A DNA stretch of 64,000 nucleotides from Vibrio pomeroyi (GCF_024347595.1 NZ_AP025506.1:2108001-2172000), one strand, 5' to 3'. Counted from the stretch's first letter, positions 52,934-62,277 are shown. Notes: a model not told the origin generated them from the sequence alone. Made by a program: numbers and translations.

Positions 52934-53156
52934 TAAGTTATGGTGTATTTGAATCATAACTTAAGTTCTTTCTGAATGCTTTTGTGCAATTCAAAGTGGA
53001 AATTGAAGCGTCTAGCTTTAAGGTTATTGAACACGGTTAACGTAGAAACTGTCGGGGGATCTCGTTAAGCGGTACTTCACTTAGATTGTTCATTCGTTTT
53101 TTCAGACGGCTCGTCCGAATACGCCCACATAGTCACCAGCTGTGTGGGCTTTTTTT
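52934..53156 (+). ncRNA. Candidate alginate-regulated small RNA
   Basis: About 220 nt from the inferred start to a strong rho-independent terminator (GCCCACA at 53123-53129 pairing with TGTGGGC at 53143-53149, then TTTTTTT). The 5' end forms a perfect 11-bp hairpin, CTTAAGTTATG (52932-52942) with CATAACTTAAG (52955-52965). A stable 5' hairpin plus a terminator with a long U-tail fits an Hfq-type sRNA. Short frames of 11 and 30 codons exist inside but lack clear ribosome binding sites. The promoter has a perfect copy of the operator shared with the alginate genes. I recognise no known sRNA family. Confidence 0.5.
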
Positions 53157-53484
53157 GTTTTGTTGATTATTGCTGCGGGTTTTGGTTAGTGCTCTACAGT
53201 ACGAACTATCGCGGATTAATGACGGTATTAGATATTTGATCATGTGAGAATAGAGAGTCAGCGGATACATAGCGAAGCACGTCTAGAACGAAGCGTTTCT
53301 GGAGGCGTTAAGTGTTAACAAGCAGCTTTGCAGCATTCAAAATTGAGATAAAAGGAAAGTCGAAACAGGCACAGTTTTGATTAGGTAGAACAATAAGAAG
53401 CAAAAGAGTAGAGCGAGAAAATTAATACTGATGGCTGCGGGTTTTACGAGGGAGAGTGAAACCGTGGGAGCAAACTGGTATTAA

Positions 53485-53538
53485 GGATAAAACAGGGAGC
53501 GAGGATAAAACAGGGAGCGAGGATAAAGCGGGATTTGA
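53485..53538 (+). repeat. 18-bp tandem repeat
   Basis: GGATAAAACAGGGAGCGA occurs twice perfectly (53485-53502 and 53503-53520), followed by a degenerate third copy and a further partial unit. It lies in a gene-free stretch downstream of dehR. Confidence 0.85.
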
Positions 53539-53582
53539 GATAAAACAAGCTTGTAGATTAGACCTTGTTCAGATAAAAACGA

Positions 53583-53632
53583 ACCTCGCTGAGGTATCGC
53601 CGCCTAAAAGACAGGCAATACCCTAGCGAGGT
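53583..53632 (-). terminator. Long hairpin terminator of dehR
   Basis: ACCTCGCT and AGCGAGGT form the base of the stem, with GGTAT/ATACC and GCC/GGC pairs above. On the minus strand TCGTTTTTATC follows. It starts about 10 bases after the dehR stop. Confidence 0.7.
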
Positions 53633-53642
53633 CGTACGTCGA

Positions 53643-54530
53643 TTACTTCTCTAGTTTAGCGAAGTAGTCGAAGATTACTGGTACATCGTTGTTACCCATG
53701 CCTGCGTCAACAGCAGCTTGTAGGCTTGTTGCAGTACCTTGAGCGATTAGAGACTCAGTACCTAGCTCTTCACAAAGAGCAAGGAAGTAACCAAGGTCTT
53801 TGTTAGCGTTAGCAACAGAGAAACCTAGCTTCTCTTCGCCGTCTACTGCGTAGAACTTACAGAATTGCATGAACGGAGAGTTAGATGGACCTGCAGACAT
53901 GATGTCAAACAGTTGTTGGCCATCAACACCAGCGCGTTGAGCAACAGCGAAAGCTTGAGACATAGTTGCAACAGTCGTCATGCCCATGAAGTTGTTTACA
54001 AGCTTAGTAACGTGACCTGAACCTAGAGCACCTAGGTGGAATACGTTTTCGCCTTGCTCTTCAAGAACAGGTTTAACTTTGTTGAAAGTTTCCATGTCGC
54101 CAGCAGCCATGATGTTCAGAAGACCATCTTTAGCGTGTGCAGGAGTACGACCTAGAGGTGCGTCGATCATGCCCGCGCCTTTTTCAGCTAGAGCTGCGCC
54201 GATTTTCTTAGTAGAAGCAGGGATAGAAGTACCGAAGTCTACTAGTACTGCGCCTTCTTTGATGCCCGCTAGAACGCCGTCTTCGCCGTAAACGATTTTT
54301 TCAACAACAGCTGAAGTTGTAAGACAAAACTGAACGATGTCACTTGCAGCAGCTAGTTCTTTAGCAGAAGTGAATGCAGTCGCATTGCCGCGATCTGTAA
54401 CGCGAGCAACAGCTTCAGCGCTTAGATCCATTACGTTTACGTGGTAGCCGCGCTTTTGTAGGTTTTCAACCATGTTGCCGCCCATAAGACCTAGGCCAAT
54501 GAAACCGATTACAGGTTTAGTCATGTTCAA
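53643..54530 (-). CDS. dehR: DEH reductase-like enzyme, HIBADH family
   Basis: A 295-residue beta-hydroxyacid dehydrogenase: Rossmann loop GFIGLGLMGGNM (9-20), substrate-binding DAPLGRTPAHAKDGLLNIMAAG, and the catalytic Lys segment GSGHVTKLVNNFMGM. In alginate-using vibrios an enzyme of this family, DehR, reduces 4-deoxy-L-erythro-5-hexoseulose uronate to 2-keto-3-deoxygluconate with NAD(P)H. It is cytoplasmic, lies near the oligoalginate lyase gene, and has an operator-like site 16 bp before its start. Codon 3 is also Met, an alternative start. The symbol is by family and context. Confidence 0.88.
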   Translation of the reverse strand: MNMTKPVIGFIGLGLMGGNMVENLQKRGYHVNVMDLSAEAVARVTDRGNATAFTSAKELAAASDIVQFCLTTSAVVEKIVYGEDGVLAGIKEGAVLVDFGTSIPASTKKIGAALAEKGAGMIDAPLGRTPAHAKDGLLNIMAAGDMETFNKVKPVLEEQGENVFHLGALGSGHVTKLVNNFMGMTTVATMSQAFAVAQRAGVDGQQLFDIMSAGPSNSPFMQFCKFYAVDGEEKLGFSVANANKDLGYFLALCEELGTESLIAQGTATSLQAAVDAGMGNNDVPVIFDYFAKLEK

Positions 54531-54545
54531 ACTCCAAATATAGTA

Positions 54546-54556
54546 TTGTATGATTA
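54546..54556. promoter_or_regulatory. Operator-like site before dehR
   Basis: TTGTATGATTA, 16 bp before the ATG; one arm perfect. Confidence 0.55.
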
Positions 54557-55151
54557 TATGGTCATTATAATAACGACGTCTTTTCCGTTACGCAATAGTT
54601 TTAGGGTAATCCTTCGATGCTTAGACGCAAGTTGTGACGGGGATTCACTTTACGAGAGAATATGGTCACGCTTTGTACTTTGAGGAACGATATCCCACTC
54701 AAAAATTCGCCGATTGATGAAATAACATACGTTAAATGTCATACGATTATTAAGAATAAGCCACGCCTCTAACTATTGTTAACTTACTGCTTCTTTTTTC
54801 AGTCAGTCTAAAGTAGTTAGTATTAAAGCAGTCAATGACTAAGAGCATTCACTGTAAACAAGCACTCAAACGTGGCAGGAACATCCCTCTCCCTTAATCT
54901 GCGTAGTTCATCAACCCCTTACCTACTATTGCTCCTGTATCGATTGGTTTGACATCGAGATGCCTATCAAATGCAGTTGTCGCGCTGTTTGAGCCTGTGT
55001 GAATACACTTTAATAGAGGCTTGTGACACAGCGGTGTAACCTGCGATGTGTTTAAACTGTGCTGCCTGTTAACTGCGATGCCTTTAAACTGCTATGCAGC
55101 ATCGCCAATCTCGCCCAAACTAACAGTGTTCCCCTTTTCACCCTACAAACT
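54557..55151. other. Gene-free stretch between dehR and the oligoalginate lyase gene
   Basis: About 600 bp in which I see no supported gene. AACTG/TGCGATG strings recur around 55040-55090 (CTGCGATGTGTTTAAACTG, AACTGCGATGCCTTTAAACTG), a short imperfect direct repeat. Confidence 0.4.
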
Positions 55152-55182
55152 AAAAAACTCCAAGCTTTCGCCTGGAGTTTTT
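55152..55182. terminator. Terminator of the oligoalginate lyase gene
   Basis: AAAAAACTCCAAG, loop, CCTGGAGTTTTTAAT; serves the minus-strand gene ending at 55211. Confidence 0.8.
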
Positions 55183-55210
55183 AATATATCGCTTCTGTTA
55201 TTTCAGCAGA

Positions 55211-57289
55211 TTACAGTTCAATTGAAACCGTTTCGCCGTCAACATTAAGCAGTAGCGTGTTGCCTTCAAGCTTGTGAGATACTTCAACTTGCTCGCCTTG
55301 GTTCTTATTAGGAACAAGAAGCGTTAGGATGTTGTGCTCTTTCGATGGCTTGAATTCCACTTCAACGTGACGGTGAATTTCAAGATCTTCAAACTCGTAT
55401 GGGTCAACTTCGCCGAAGCCTTCAACGTTCTTAACTGAAGTAATGTTGTCAGCAGACTCGTTAATGAAGTTTACGTCTAGGTGCGCTACTTCGCCACGGA
55501 TAGTAAAAGACTTATCAGCCACTTCGTTTGCGAAAGTTGTGTGCATTAGCCAAGTCATGTCTTTCTCTTCAGAAAGTGTCGCCTTGTCTTGCATTACAAA
55601 TACTTTACCTTGAACAAACCAGATCTTACGCTTGTAAGATTCGATTTCAGGAACGAAGTACTTGTAAGATGCCGTTGCATCACCTTCAACCATCTTCACA
55701 TCAGACTCTGTGTCGAAGTCAGAGATAGTGCCGCCCGCTTCAATACAGAAACGGTCTTGGTGGTTCTCGTAACCTGTGTTCTTGTTCTCGCCGTACTGAC
55801 CTTTACCACCAAATAATGGCAAGTTTTTAGAGAACGTGTGACGACGCCATTTGGTGTGCATATCAACACCGAAACCACCGTAGTAGCCAGTGATTGACGC
55901 TAGCGTTTCACCAAATGCATGCAATGTGAATGCGTTTTGGTCACCGTGAGAGTGGCTGATTGAGCCAAACGGAGAACACTTGAATACCATGTGAATATGG
56001 TTATCACGTTCAGTCATCTTGTTGTGGAATGCAGCCCAGCCAGTGATTGGGAACACTTTCAACAATGGATCGTTTGATGGCGCTTTCTCTTCTGGTGCAT
56101 CCCAAAGAATGTTGAAGCGCAGATCGTCGTAACCGAAGTCCCACCAGCCGAAGTTGTAGAACTTCGTATGCGCTTCAGTATCACGGCCTTTAAGTTGGTT
56201 GTAGTACCAAACGTACTCAGGCTTCTGGTTAACACCTGCGTAGTGCTTGATGTTATAAGCCAGTTTTAGACCTGGGAAATCACCGATTGAAGACTGGTCA
56301 CAAAAGCTTGCGCGCTTAGAGTGAACAGGCATGCAGTAAAGCGGGAAGTCACCTGTGTTTTCGTAGAATGTTTTATTGAACATGTCTACGCCACAGTATG
56401 CTTTTAATAGGTCGAATGCTTCGCCTAAGAATGCAGTTTGCGTGTTCCAGTAGTCAGGGCCTTCAGCCCAACCACCGTCTACACCGCCCCATGGTGGGTA
56501 ATGTACTGCGTAGTATTCTAGAGCGTAAGCAATGTACTCGCCTGCTTTCGGGTGATCGTGGTAAAGCGCGATACACGTTGGGATAATAGCAGAAGAGATA
56601 GAACGAACACCGTGGCTGTTTAGTGGGTTGTTCAATAGATCAACCGTCACTTTTAGGTGGTGCATGATTTCGTCTAGACGCTCAATCAAAGCATCTTGAA
56701 CTTGCTGACGTTCTTCATCTGTGAAGTAGCCGTGTAGCCAGTCGTAACCCCAAGCCATAGCCGCGATAACACGGAAAGCCGCCTCATCGTTATAGCCACG
56801 AGAAGTCACACCTTCTGGATCGTACGTAGACAGTTTTAGAGTCCAAGCTTTTGCTTTCGCAATTAGCGCTTCGTCTTCTTTTACCACACCAGCAATCGCT
56901 AGGTTACGTGTCGCGTTCAGTGCCATTTGGCAATCAACGTACATTTGACGCCAGTAAGGACGCCACAAAGAAGCTTTGCCTACTGTTTCCGCTGGGTACG
57001 CTTGAGGCTCTTCGAAAGGCGCTGTCTCAAGGAACTTAACGGTAGAGTTGTTGTAGAAATCATCAAACATGCAGTGAGCTTCATCAGCTTTCACTTTTGC
57101 TTTGAATTCTTCTAGCTGATCAGCTTGAACAAGAAGACGTGGACGTGCTTCGCTCAAGTTGTCTAGGAATGATAGGTCGAAGTCACGTTTTTGTACTTCG
57201 ATAGGGAGTAGGTCTACAAGATTACCTGCTGAAGTGTCATTCTCCAGCTTCATCTTCCTGATTGCATCAAGAGATTTTTGGTCGCTCAT
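55211..57289 (-). CDS. Cytoplasmic oligoalginate lyase, PL15/PL17-like
   Basis: A 692-residue protein without a signal peptide. The N-terminal two-thirds is an alpha/alpha toroid (NSHGVRSISS; PPWGGVDGGWAEGPDYW) and the C-terminal part is a heparinase II/III-like beta-sandwich (SISHSHGDQNAFTLHAFGETL). This two-domain form is that of exolytic oligoalginate lyases, which release unsaturated monomers that become DEH. I lean to PL15 (OalA type) over PL17 from the DGGW.EG block. It lies between the second symporter and dehR, matching import, cleavage, reduction. A palindromic operator lies 56 bp upstream. Confidence 0.88.
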   Translation of the reverse strand: MSDQKSLDAIRKMKLENDTSAGNLVDLLPIEVQKRDFDLSFLDNLSEARPRLLVQADQLEEFKAKVKADEAHCMFDDFYNNSTVKFLETAPFEEPQAYPAETVGKASLWRPYWRQMYVDCQMALNATRNLAIAGVVKEDEALIAKAKAWTLKLSTYDPEGVTSRGYNDEAAFRVIAAMAWGYDWLHGYFTDEERQQVQDALIERLDEIMHHLKVTVDLLNNPLNSHGVRSISSAIIPTCIALYHDHPKAGEYIAYALEYYAVHYPPWGGVDGGWAEGPDYWNTQTAFLGEAFDLLKAYCGVDMFNKTFYENTGDFPLYCMPVHSKRASFCDQSSIGDFPGLKLAYNIKHYAGVNQKPEYVWYYNQLKGRDTEAHTKFYNFGWWDFGYDDLRFNILWDAPEEKAPSNDPLLKVFPITGWAAFHNKMTERDNHIHMVFKCSPFGSISHSHGDQNAFTLHAFGETLASITGYYGGFGVDMHTKWRRHTFSKNLPLFGGKGQYGENKNTGYENHQDRFCIEAGGTISDFDTESDVKMVEGDATASYKYFVPEIESYKRKIWFVQGKVFVMQDKATLSEEKDMTWLMHTTFANEVADKSFTIRGEVAHLDVNFINESADNITSVKNVEGFGEVDPYEFEDLEIHRHVEVEFKPSKEHNILTLLVPNKNQGEQVEVSHKLEGNTLLLNVDGETVSIEL

Positions 57290-57345
57290 TCTAACTCACT
57301 TATATTCAAGTTGACTGAAAGGAATTAGCAATAATATACGTCTTA

Positions 57346-57356
57346 TTGTAGGACAA
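57346..57356. promoter_or_regulatory. Operator-like palindrome before the oligoalginate lyase gene
   Basis: TTGTAGGACAA: TTGT and ACAA arms with a 3-base centre, exactly the FadR-type spacing, 56 bp before the ATG. Confidence 0.65.
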
Positions 57357-57555
57357 TTAAATCTGTTTCGATTCGATTGAACACTTTTTTACAGTTTTCG
57401 TGATTTAGGTCTGATGTTGCACTCCAGAGCAAGTGCTCCCTGTTATCCTGCTCGAACCCAATCCATGTAGATACTCGCATCAAATCGCCAATGCCCTCCC
57501 CTAAGCGAGCGAGATTCAGACTTCCTGACCTAACTGATTTTCCAACTTTGCAAAG

Positions 57556-57593
57556 CAAAAAAAATGCGATGCTCTCTCGAGCATCGCATTCTA
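57556..57593 (-). terminator. Terminator of the second symporter gene
   Basis: On the minus strand AATGCGATGCTC, loop of four, GAGCATCGCATTTTTTTTG: 12-bp stem with an eight-base U-run. Confidence 0.9.
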
Positions 57594-57611
57594 TTAAATG
57601 TTTTTTATGTA

Positions 57612-59390
57612 TTAGCTTTCAGCGACCGCTTTCGCTTGCTTGCCGCCATCATCGACAGCTTTAACTAGCAGCATACCAACACCGCCAACTATCACACCAC
57701 ATAGGATGAAGACTAGGCGTCCCCACATTGGGTTAGTTAGTAGAGCCATTAGCATGATACCAACACCCGCAACTGCGATAAGTTTACCAAGCATCTCACG
57801 TTGTTTGTTGTCTAGTTTCTTCTGTTCCGCTGACTCAGCAACAAGTGGCGTTGCTAGGTTACCGAAGAACTTATCAACGTCAGCCTGACGCTTCTCAGTT
57901 AATGGCTTGTAGAACAGAGTAGATAGGATGAAGAAACCACCTGTCAGTGTAATGTGACCGATTAGACCGATAGCAACCTTAACATCAGACCATTCACGGC
58001 TTGTTAGCTCTTCTAGACCGAAGACTGACGACACCATTTCAGCATTAACAACGAAACCTACGTAGTAAGAAACGAAACCACCAACAACTAGCGTACCCCA
58101 ACCTGCCCAGTCTGGTGTCTTCTTAATGAAGAAGCCAAGGAATGCTGGAATTGTCATTGGGAAGCCGATCAGTGCGCCCACATACATCATTGTATCGAAC
58201 AAGCTCAAACCTTTAAGCGAGTTGATGAACTGTGCGATAAGGATGATAGCGATACCAAACACGGCAGAAGTAATCTTAGAAACCGTTACTAGCTCTTTCT
58301 CAGTAGCGTTGCCTTTACGAACGATTGGTTCGTAGAAGTTCTTAACGAAAATACCTGAGTTACGGTTTAGACCAGAATCCATTGAAGACATTGTCGCGGC
58401 AAACATAGCAGCAACAAGAAGGCCAACCATACCTGCTGGCATGTATTCTTGTACAAAGTATAGGTATGCAAAGTCACCGGCTTTCTTACCTGCATCTGGG
58501 TAAGCTGCTGCTAGGTCTACACCTTGACCTGCAATGTACCAAGAAGGCATGAACCAGATGAATACACCACAAAGCATTAGCACACATGCTAGTAGTGCTG
58601 CTTTCTTCGCGTTCTTTGAGTCTTTAGCCGCAAGGTAACGGTAAGAGTTAAGCATGTTGTTAGTAATAGAGAACTGCTTAACGAAGATGAAGAATGCCCA
58701 AATACTGAAGATGCTTAGGTAGTTAATGTTGTTACCAGAAAGGAAAGAACCGCCTTCCGCTACTGGGAAGTTATTTACGATTTCACCAACACCACCGCCT
58801 TGAACAACCGCAACAACAGCACAAGTCACGGTTACCGCCATGATGATAACCATCTGCATGAAGTCAGATGCGATTACCGCCCATGAACCACCTGTTACTG
58901 ACATCGCCAATACAACCAAGCCAGTAATCCAGATAGTCGCTGTCATGTCGAAGCCGAAGATACCAGAAGCGATGATTGCCAGTGCGTTTAACCAAACACC
59001 CGCAGAAACAACACTGTTCGGCATTGAAGACCAAGTGAATACTTGCTCGTTCGTTGCGCCGAAACGCATACGGATAGCTTCGATTACCGTTACTACACGT
59101 AGCTGGCGGAATTTAGGAGCGAAGTATGCGAAGTTCATGAAGTAACCAAATGCGTTGGCTACGAAGATGACCGCGACTGCAAAACCATCGTTATACGCTT
59201 TACCTGCCGCACCGGTGAATGTCCATGCACTAAACTGGGTCATAAAGGCGGTTGCACCAACCATCCACCACAACATGTTACCGCCCCCGCGGAAGTAGTC
59301 ACTGGTGGTACTTGTAAATGTTCTAAACATCCAACCTATCGCGATCAAGAATAGGAAATAAATGCCGACAATAATCGTGTTGAGTTCCAT
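57612..59390 (-). CDS. Sodium:solute symporter (SSS family), second copy
   Basis: A 592-residue membrane protein with about 14 helices, almost the same as the symporter at 25615-27387 over its whole length (for example the same FRGGGNMLWWMVGATAFMTQ and YFVQEYMPAGMVGLL blocks), with differences concentrated in a loop near residue 215 and at the C-terminus. It is a likely Toa-type importer of DEH or alginate oligomers. It sits upstream of the oligoalginate lyase and dehR on the same strand, each with its own terminator and operator. The promoter region matches that of the first copy in layout. Confidence 0.92.
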   Translation of the reverse strand: MELNTIIVGIYFLFLIAIGWMFRTFTSTTSDYFRGGGNMLWWMVGATAFMTQFSAWTFTGAAGKAYNDGFAVAVIFVANAFGYFMNFAYFAPKFRQLRVVTVIEAIRMRFGATNEQVFTWSSMPNSVVSAGVWLNALAIIASGIFGFDMTATIWITGLVVLAMSVTGGSWAVIASDFMQMVIIMAVTVTCAVVAVVQGGGVGEIVNNFPVAEGGSFLSGNNINYLSIFSIWAFFIFVKQFSITNNMLNSYRYLAAKDSKNAKKAALLACVLMLCGVFIWFMPSWYIAGQGVDLAAAYPDAGKKAGDFAYLYFVQEYMPAGMVGLLVAAMFAATMSSMDSGLNRNSGIFVKNFYEPIVRKGNATEKELVTVSKITSAVFGIAIILIAQFINSLKGLSLFDTMMYVGALIGFPMTIPAFLGFFIKKTPDWAGWGTLVVGGFVSYYVGFVVNAEMVSSVFGLEELTSREWSDVKVAIGLIGHITLTGGFFILSTLFYKPLTEKRQADVDKFFGNLATPLVAESAEQKKLDNKQREMLGKLIAVAGVGIMLMALLTNPMWGRLVFILCGVIVGGVGMLLVKAVDDGGKQAKAVAES

Positions 59391-59449
59391 CGTGTATCCT
59401 TTGTCCGTTGTAATTTGTTACGAGCACTATAGGAAACCTGAAACTTCAT

Positions 59450-59460
59450 TTGTAGTACAA
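59450..59460. promoter_or_regulatory. FadR-type operator-like palindrome, symporter 2
   Basis: TTGTAGTACAA, a perfect palindrome about its centre, 60 bp before the ATG. It overlaps the expected -35 region; the -10 TATAGT is at 59426-59431, the same spacing as in symporter 1. Confidence 0.7.
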
Positions 59461-59471
59461 TAATCCAAATA

Positions 59472-59487
59472 AGTGATGGTGATCTTA
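59472..59487. promoter_or_regulatory. CRP-like site upstream of symporter 2
   Basis: AGTGATGGTGATCTTA, 12 bases from the operator just as at 27471-27486, with the same GTGA and TCTTA halves. Confidence 0.4.
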
Positions 59488-60073
59488 TTTTGATTGATTA
59501 AGTTAATTATATATATGACATAGGATGGAATATGGCTAATTCATCAAGGAAATAACTGCGGTTTGGGATAACGAAGCACCAACTTTGCTTGCCAACCAAC
59601 AAATACCATCAAAATCAACAACTTAAAATAAAACAAGACTTTACACACTTAATAACAAATACAACCAAACACATATAAATATAAAATCTTTAAAAATAAC
59701 AAAATCCAACAACCCACCAAATCGCCGACATTTATCACACAATAAACCATTGATTTTCGCTCATCGAGAGCGCTCAATTTCATTAGAATTCAACCTAAAT
59801 ATAGAAATAGAGAAGCCAAAATTCCGGTTATGACCTTAGTTATTTCAAAATATAGTGAGATGAAAAATCACAGCTGGCGCATAATTATTTTGGTGAACTT
59901 GTAGCATGTAGTGGAATGCATTTCCGGCGTAATTTCTTCTAAATTGAGGCGCGGAAAAAGACAAAAGCTAGGGGTTATTTAAGGAGGTAAGAAGGTAAAA
60001 ATTCAACCAAGAAACTGGTCGATGGGAGTGAACCAAAACAGTGCTACACATGGTGCAACACGAGCCCTAGAAA
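59488..60073. other. AT-rich gene-free stretch between symporter 2 and GntR gene 2
   Basis: Nothing supported is seen. 59620-59740 is strongly A-rich on the plus strand. GGAGG at 59981-59985 is not followed by a convincing open frame. Confidence 0.4.
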
Positions 60074-60107
60074 CAAAAAAGGCATGCACGTGGCATACCT
60101 TTTTTAA
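60074..60107. terminator. Terminator of GntR gene 2
   Basis: AAAAAAGGCATGC, loop ACG, TGGCATACCTTTTTTAAG: symmetrical terminator after the minus-strand gene ending at 60196. Confidence 0.8.
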
Positions 60108-60195
60108 GCTTTGTCTAGGCTCATCAAGAGTTAACTAGAACTATAAACAGTGCATTTGAACTCGTAAGTGATTCAAATGAAGCTGAAAACCGTGT

Positions 60196-60915
60196 TTAGC
60201 TTGCGGTTGCTAAGCGGTGGTTAGCATCTTGCAGGTGCGCAGCTGACATTGTACGTGCTTTTTCACTGTCGCCAGCCATAATCGCTTCATAGATTCTGCG
60301 GTGTTCATTGATACATGTGCTGCCCTCTTCTGAAGAGTGCACGATAAAGTTCATGAACATGGTCGTCAGGATGTTACCAAACGGCAGGTAGAAATCGTTG
60401 CCAGTCGCATTGAAGATCAAGCTGTGGAAACGAATATCTATGTTTGTCCAACTTTCTTGGTCAAACACTTCAGCAGCATCCACTTCGACCATCTTTTGGA
60501 AGATCTCTGAAAGCTCGATACGTTGCTCTGCCGTTGCAAATCTTGCTGCTAGTGCACACGCTTCTGGCTCAATCGCACGGCGAAGGCCCAAAAACTGAGA
60601 ACAGAATTGGTCTATGTCGGTTAGACCATCCATCCATTCAATCAGTTGAGGATCAAGAAAGTTCCAGTATGCGCGATCCACTACACGAGTACCGATTTTC
60701 GGGCGGGACTCTAACAGACCTTTAGAAGTCAGTAGTTTAACAGCTTCGCGAAGTGCCGTTCGGCTGATACCAAACTGTTCACACAACGCCATTTCACCAG
60801 GAATAATAGAACCTTGTGGAAGTTCACCAGACAAGATTCCACGAGCGATTTCACGCGCTACTTGCACGTGCAGGCTGCGCTTCGAGCCCGAAATTGAATT
60901 AAAAGTGCTAACCAT
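60196..60915 (-). CDS. FadR-subfamily GntR regulator, probable alginate repressor 2
   Basis: A 239-residue close paralogue of the protein at 36279-36998: the HTH IPGEMALCEQFGISRTALREAVKLL is identical, so both should bind the same DNA site, while the FCD domain differs at scattered positions (for example EVFDQESWTNIDIRFHSLIF). It probably represses the TTGTA-operator genes until an alginate breakdown product binds. The operator-like site at 60944-60954 suggests autoregulation. Confidence 0.92.
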   Translation of the reverse strand: MVSTFNSISGSKRSLHVQVAREIARGILSGELPQGSIIPGEMALCEQFGISRTALREAVKLLTSKGLLESRPKIGTRVVDRAYWNFLDPQLIEWMDGLTDIDQFCSQFLGLRRAIEPEACALAARFATAEQRIELSEIFQKMVEVDAAEVFDQESWTNIDIRFHSLIFNATGNDFYLPFGNILTTMFMNFIVHSSEEGSTCINEHRRIYEAIMAGDSEKARTMSAAHLQDANHRLATAS

Positions 60916-60943
60916 AAGTTCACTTATTTTATATGTTATGTTT

Positions 60944-60954
60944 ATGTATTATTT
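60944..60954. promoter_or_regulatory. Operator-like site before GntR gene 2
   Basis: ATGTATTATTT, 29 bp before the ATG, identical to 37020-37030. Confidence 0.5.
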
Positions 60955-61180
60955 AAGGATCACTATAACAGTATTTCAACCTATCGCCAATTGAGTAAAA
61001 TGGCAACGAATAACAACCCACTAATTTGCTCAACTAATCAAACACTTACAAAGTGTCTAACCTTACCCAGCCAGAAACATTATGTTACACCATTCATAAA
61101 TCCGTCATCAAAACGCATCGGTTTTGTCATCCTCGATTTCTATACTCCCTCCCAACAAATCACTCAATTGGACTGAAATA

Positions 61181-62137
61181 ATGAAACCGACAAAAACGAA
61201 TCTCACGCTTAAAAGCGCTATTACGGCTGCGCTGATTTTTTCTGGTTCTGCATTAGCAATGGATACACGATACGAAGATCGCTCTGGCAACTTGGTCGCC
61301 GATGTTCCTCAAGATGAATCACAATGGGTGGATCCAAACACGCTAATTTTTGCTTATACGCCAGTTGAAGACCCAGCAGTATACGCTGATGTGTGGAGCG
61401 AGTTTTTGAGCCACCTTGAAAAAACAACGGAAAAGACGGTTCGTTTCTTCCCTGTTCAAAATAACGCGGCTCAAATCGAAGCAATGCGTTCAGGTCGTCT
61501 TCATATCGCGGGTTTCAACACAGGTTCTACACCACTAGCGGTTAACTGTGCAGGCTTCGCACCATTTACCATGATGGCAGCGGAAGATGGCTCTTTCGGT
61601 TACGAAATGGAAATCATCACGCACCCAAGTTCTGGCATTGAGAAAGTAGAAGACCTAAAAGGCAAGAACCTAGCATTCACAGCGCAAACCTCTAACTCTG
61701 GCTTTAAAGCACCTTCTGCGATTCTAGATGCTGAATACCAACTTCAACCTGACCGTGATTTCAAACCTGCATTCTCTGGTGCGCACGACAACTCTATCTT
61801 AGGTGTTGCACACAAAGACTACGATGCAGCAGCGGTAGCGAACTCAGTATTGAACCGCATGCTTTCACGTGAAGTTGTGAAAGAAGACCAAATCAAGAGT
61901 ATCTACAAGTCTCAAACCTTCCCAACAACGGCTTACGGCACAGCACACAACCTAACGCCAGAGCTGCAAGAGAAGATTCAAAAAGCCTTCTTCACTTTCG
62001 ATTGGGAAGGCACAAAGCTTCAAGAAGAGTTTGAGCGTAACGGCGAAGCGAAATTTGTTCCAATCACTTACCAAGAGCACTGGGAAGTAATTCGTACTAT
62101 CGATACAGCAAACAAAGTGTCTTACACCTGTAGCTAA
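61181..62137 (+). CDS. phnD: Phosphonate/phosphite/phosphate ABC transporter binding protein
   Basis: About 318 residues from ATG 61181; a longer frame to 61124 starts with TTG. Signal peptide [26 protein letters not shown]. PhnD-family blocks: [41 protein letters not shown], and [13 protein letters not shown], where Ser/Thr residues bind the phosphonate group. Periplasmic; it hands substrate to PhnE. First gene of phnD-phnC-phnE-phnE. Substrate preference (phosphonate, phosphite or phosphate) cannot be told from sequence. Confidence 0.92.
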   Translation: MKPTKTNLTLKSAITAALIFSGSALAMDTRYEDRSGNLVADVPQDESQWVDPNTLIFAYTPVEDPAVYADVWSEFLSHLEKTTEKTVRFFPVQNNAAQIEAMRSGRLHIAGFNTGSTPLAVNCAGFAPFTMMAAEDGSFGYEMEIITHPSSGIEKVEDLKGKNLAFTAQTSNSGFKAPSAILDAEYQLQPDRDFKPAFSGAHDNSILGVAHKDYDAAAVANSVLNRMLSREVVKEDQIKSIYKSQTFPTTAYGTAHNLTPELQEKIQKAFFTFDWEGTKLQEEFERNGEAKFVPITYQEHWEVIRTIDTANKVSYTCS

Positions 62138-62277
62138 CCGATTCAAACGCGAAACCCGTAACACACAATAAAGATAGCTGCAGGTACATGTGCCTGCAGT
62201 TACTCACCACTCTCCGCGGTTTACTTCCCATTTCAGCCTCAGGCGAACGCTTAGTACACCGGTCTTATAGGAATACT

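Noticed and set aside
61102..61130. Possible Pho box before phnD (CCGTCAT and TTGTCAT spaced 22 bp)
   Set aside because: The middle repeat expected at 11 bp is absent and the two outer units are imperfect, so PhoB control cannot be claimed.
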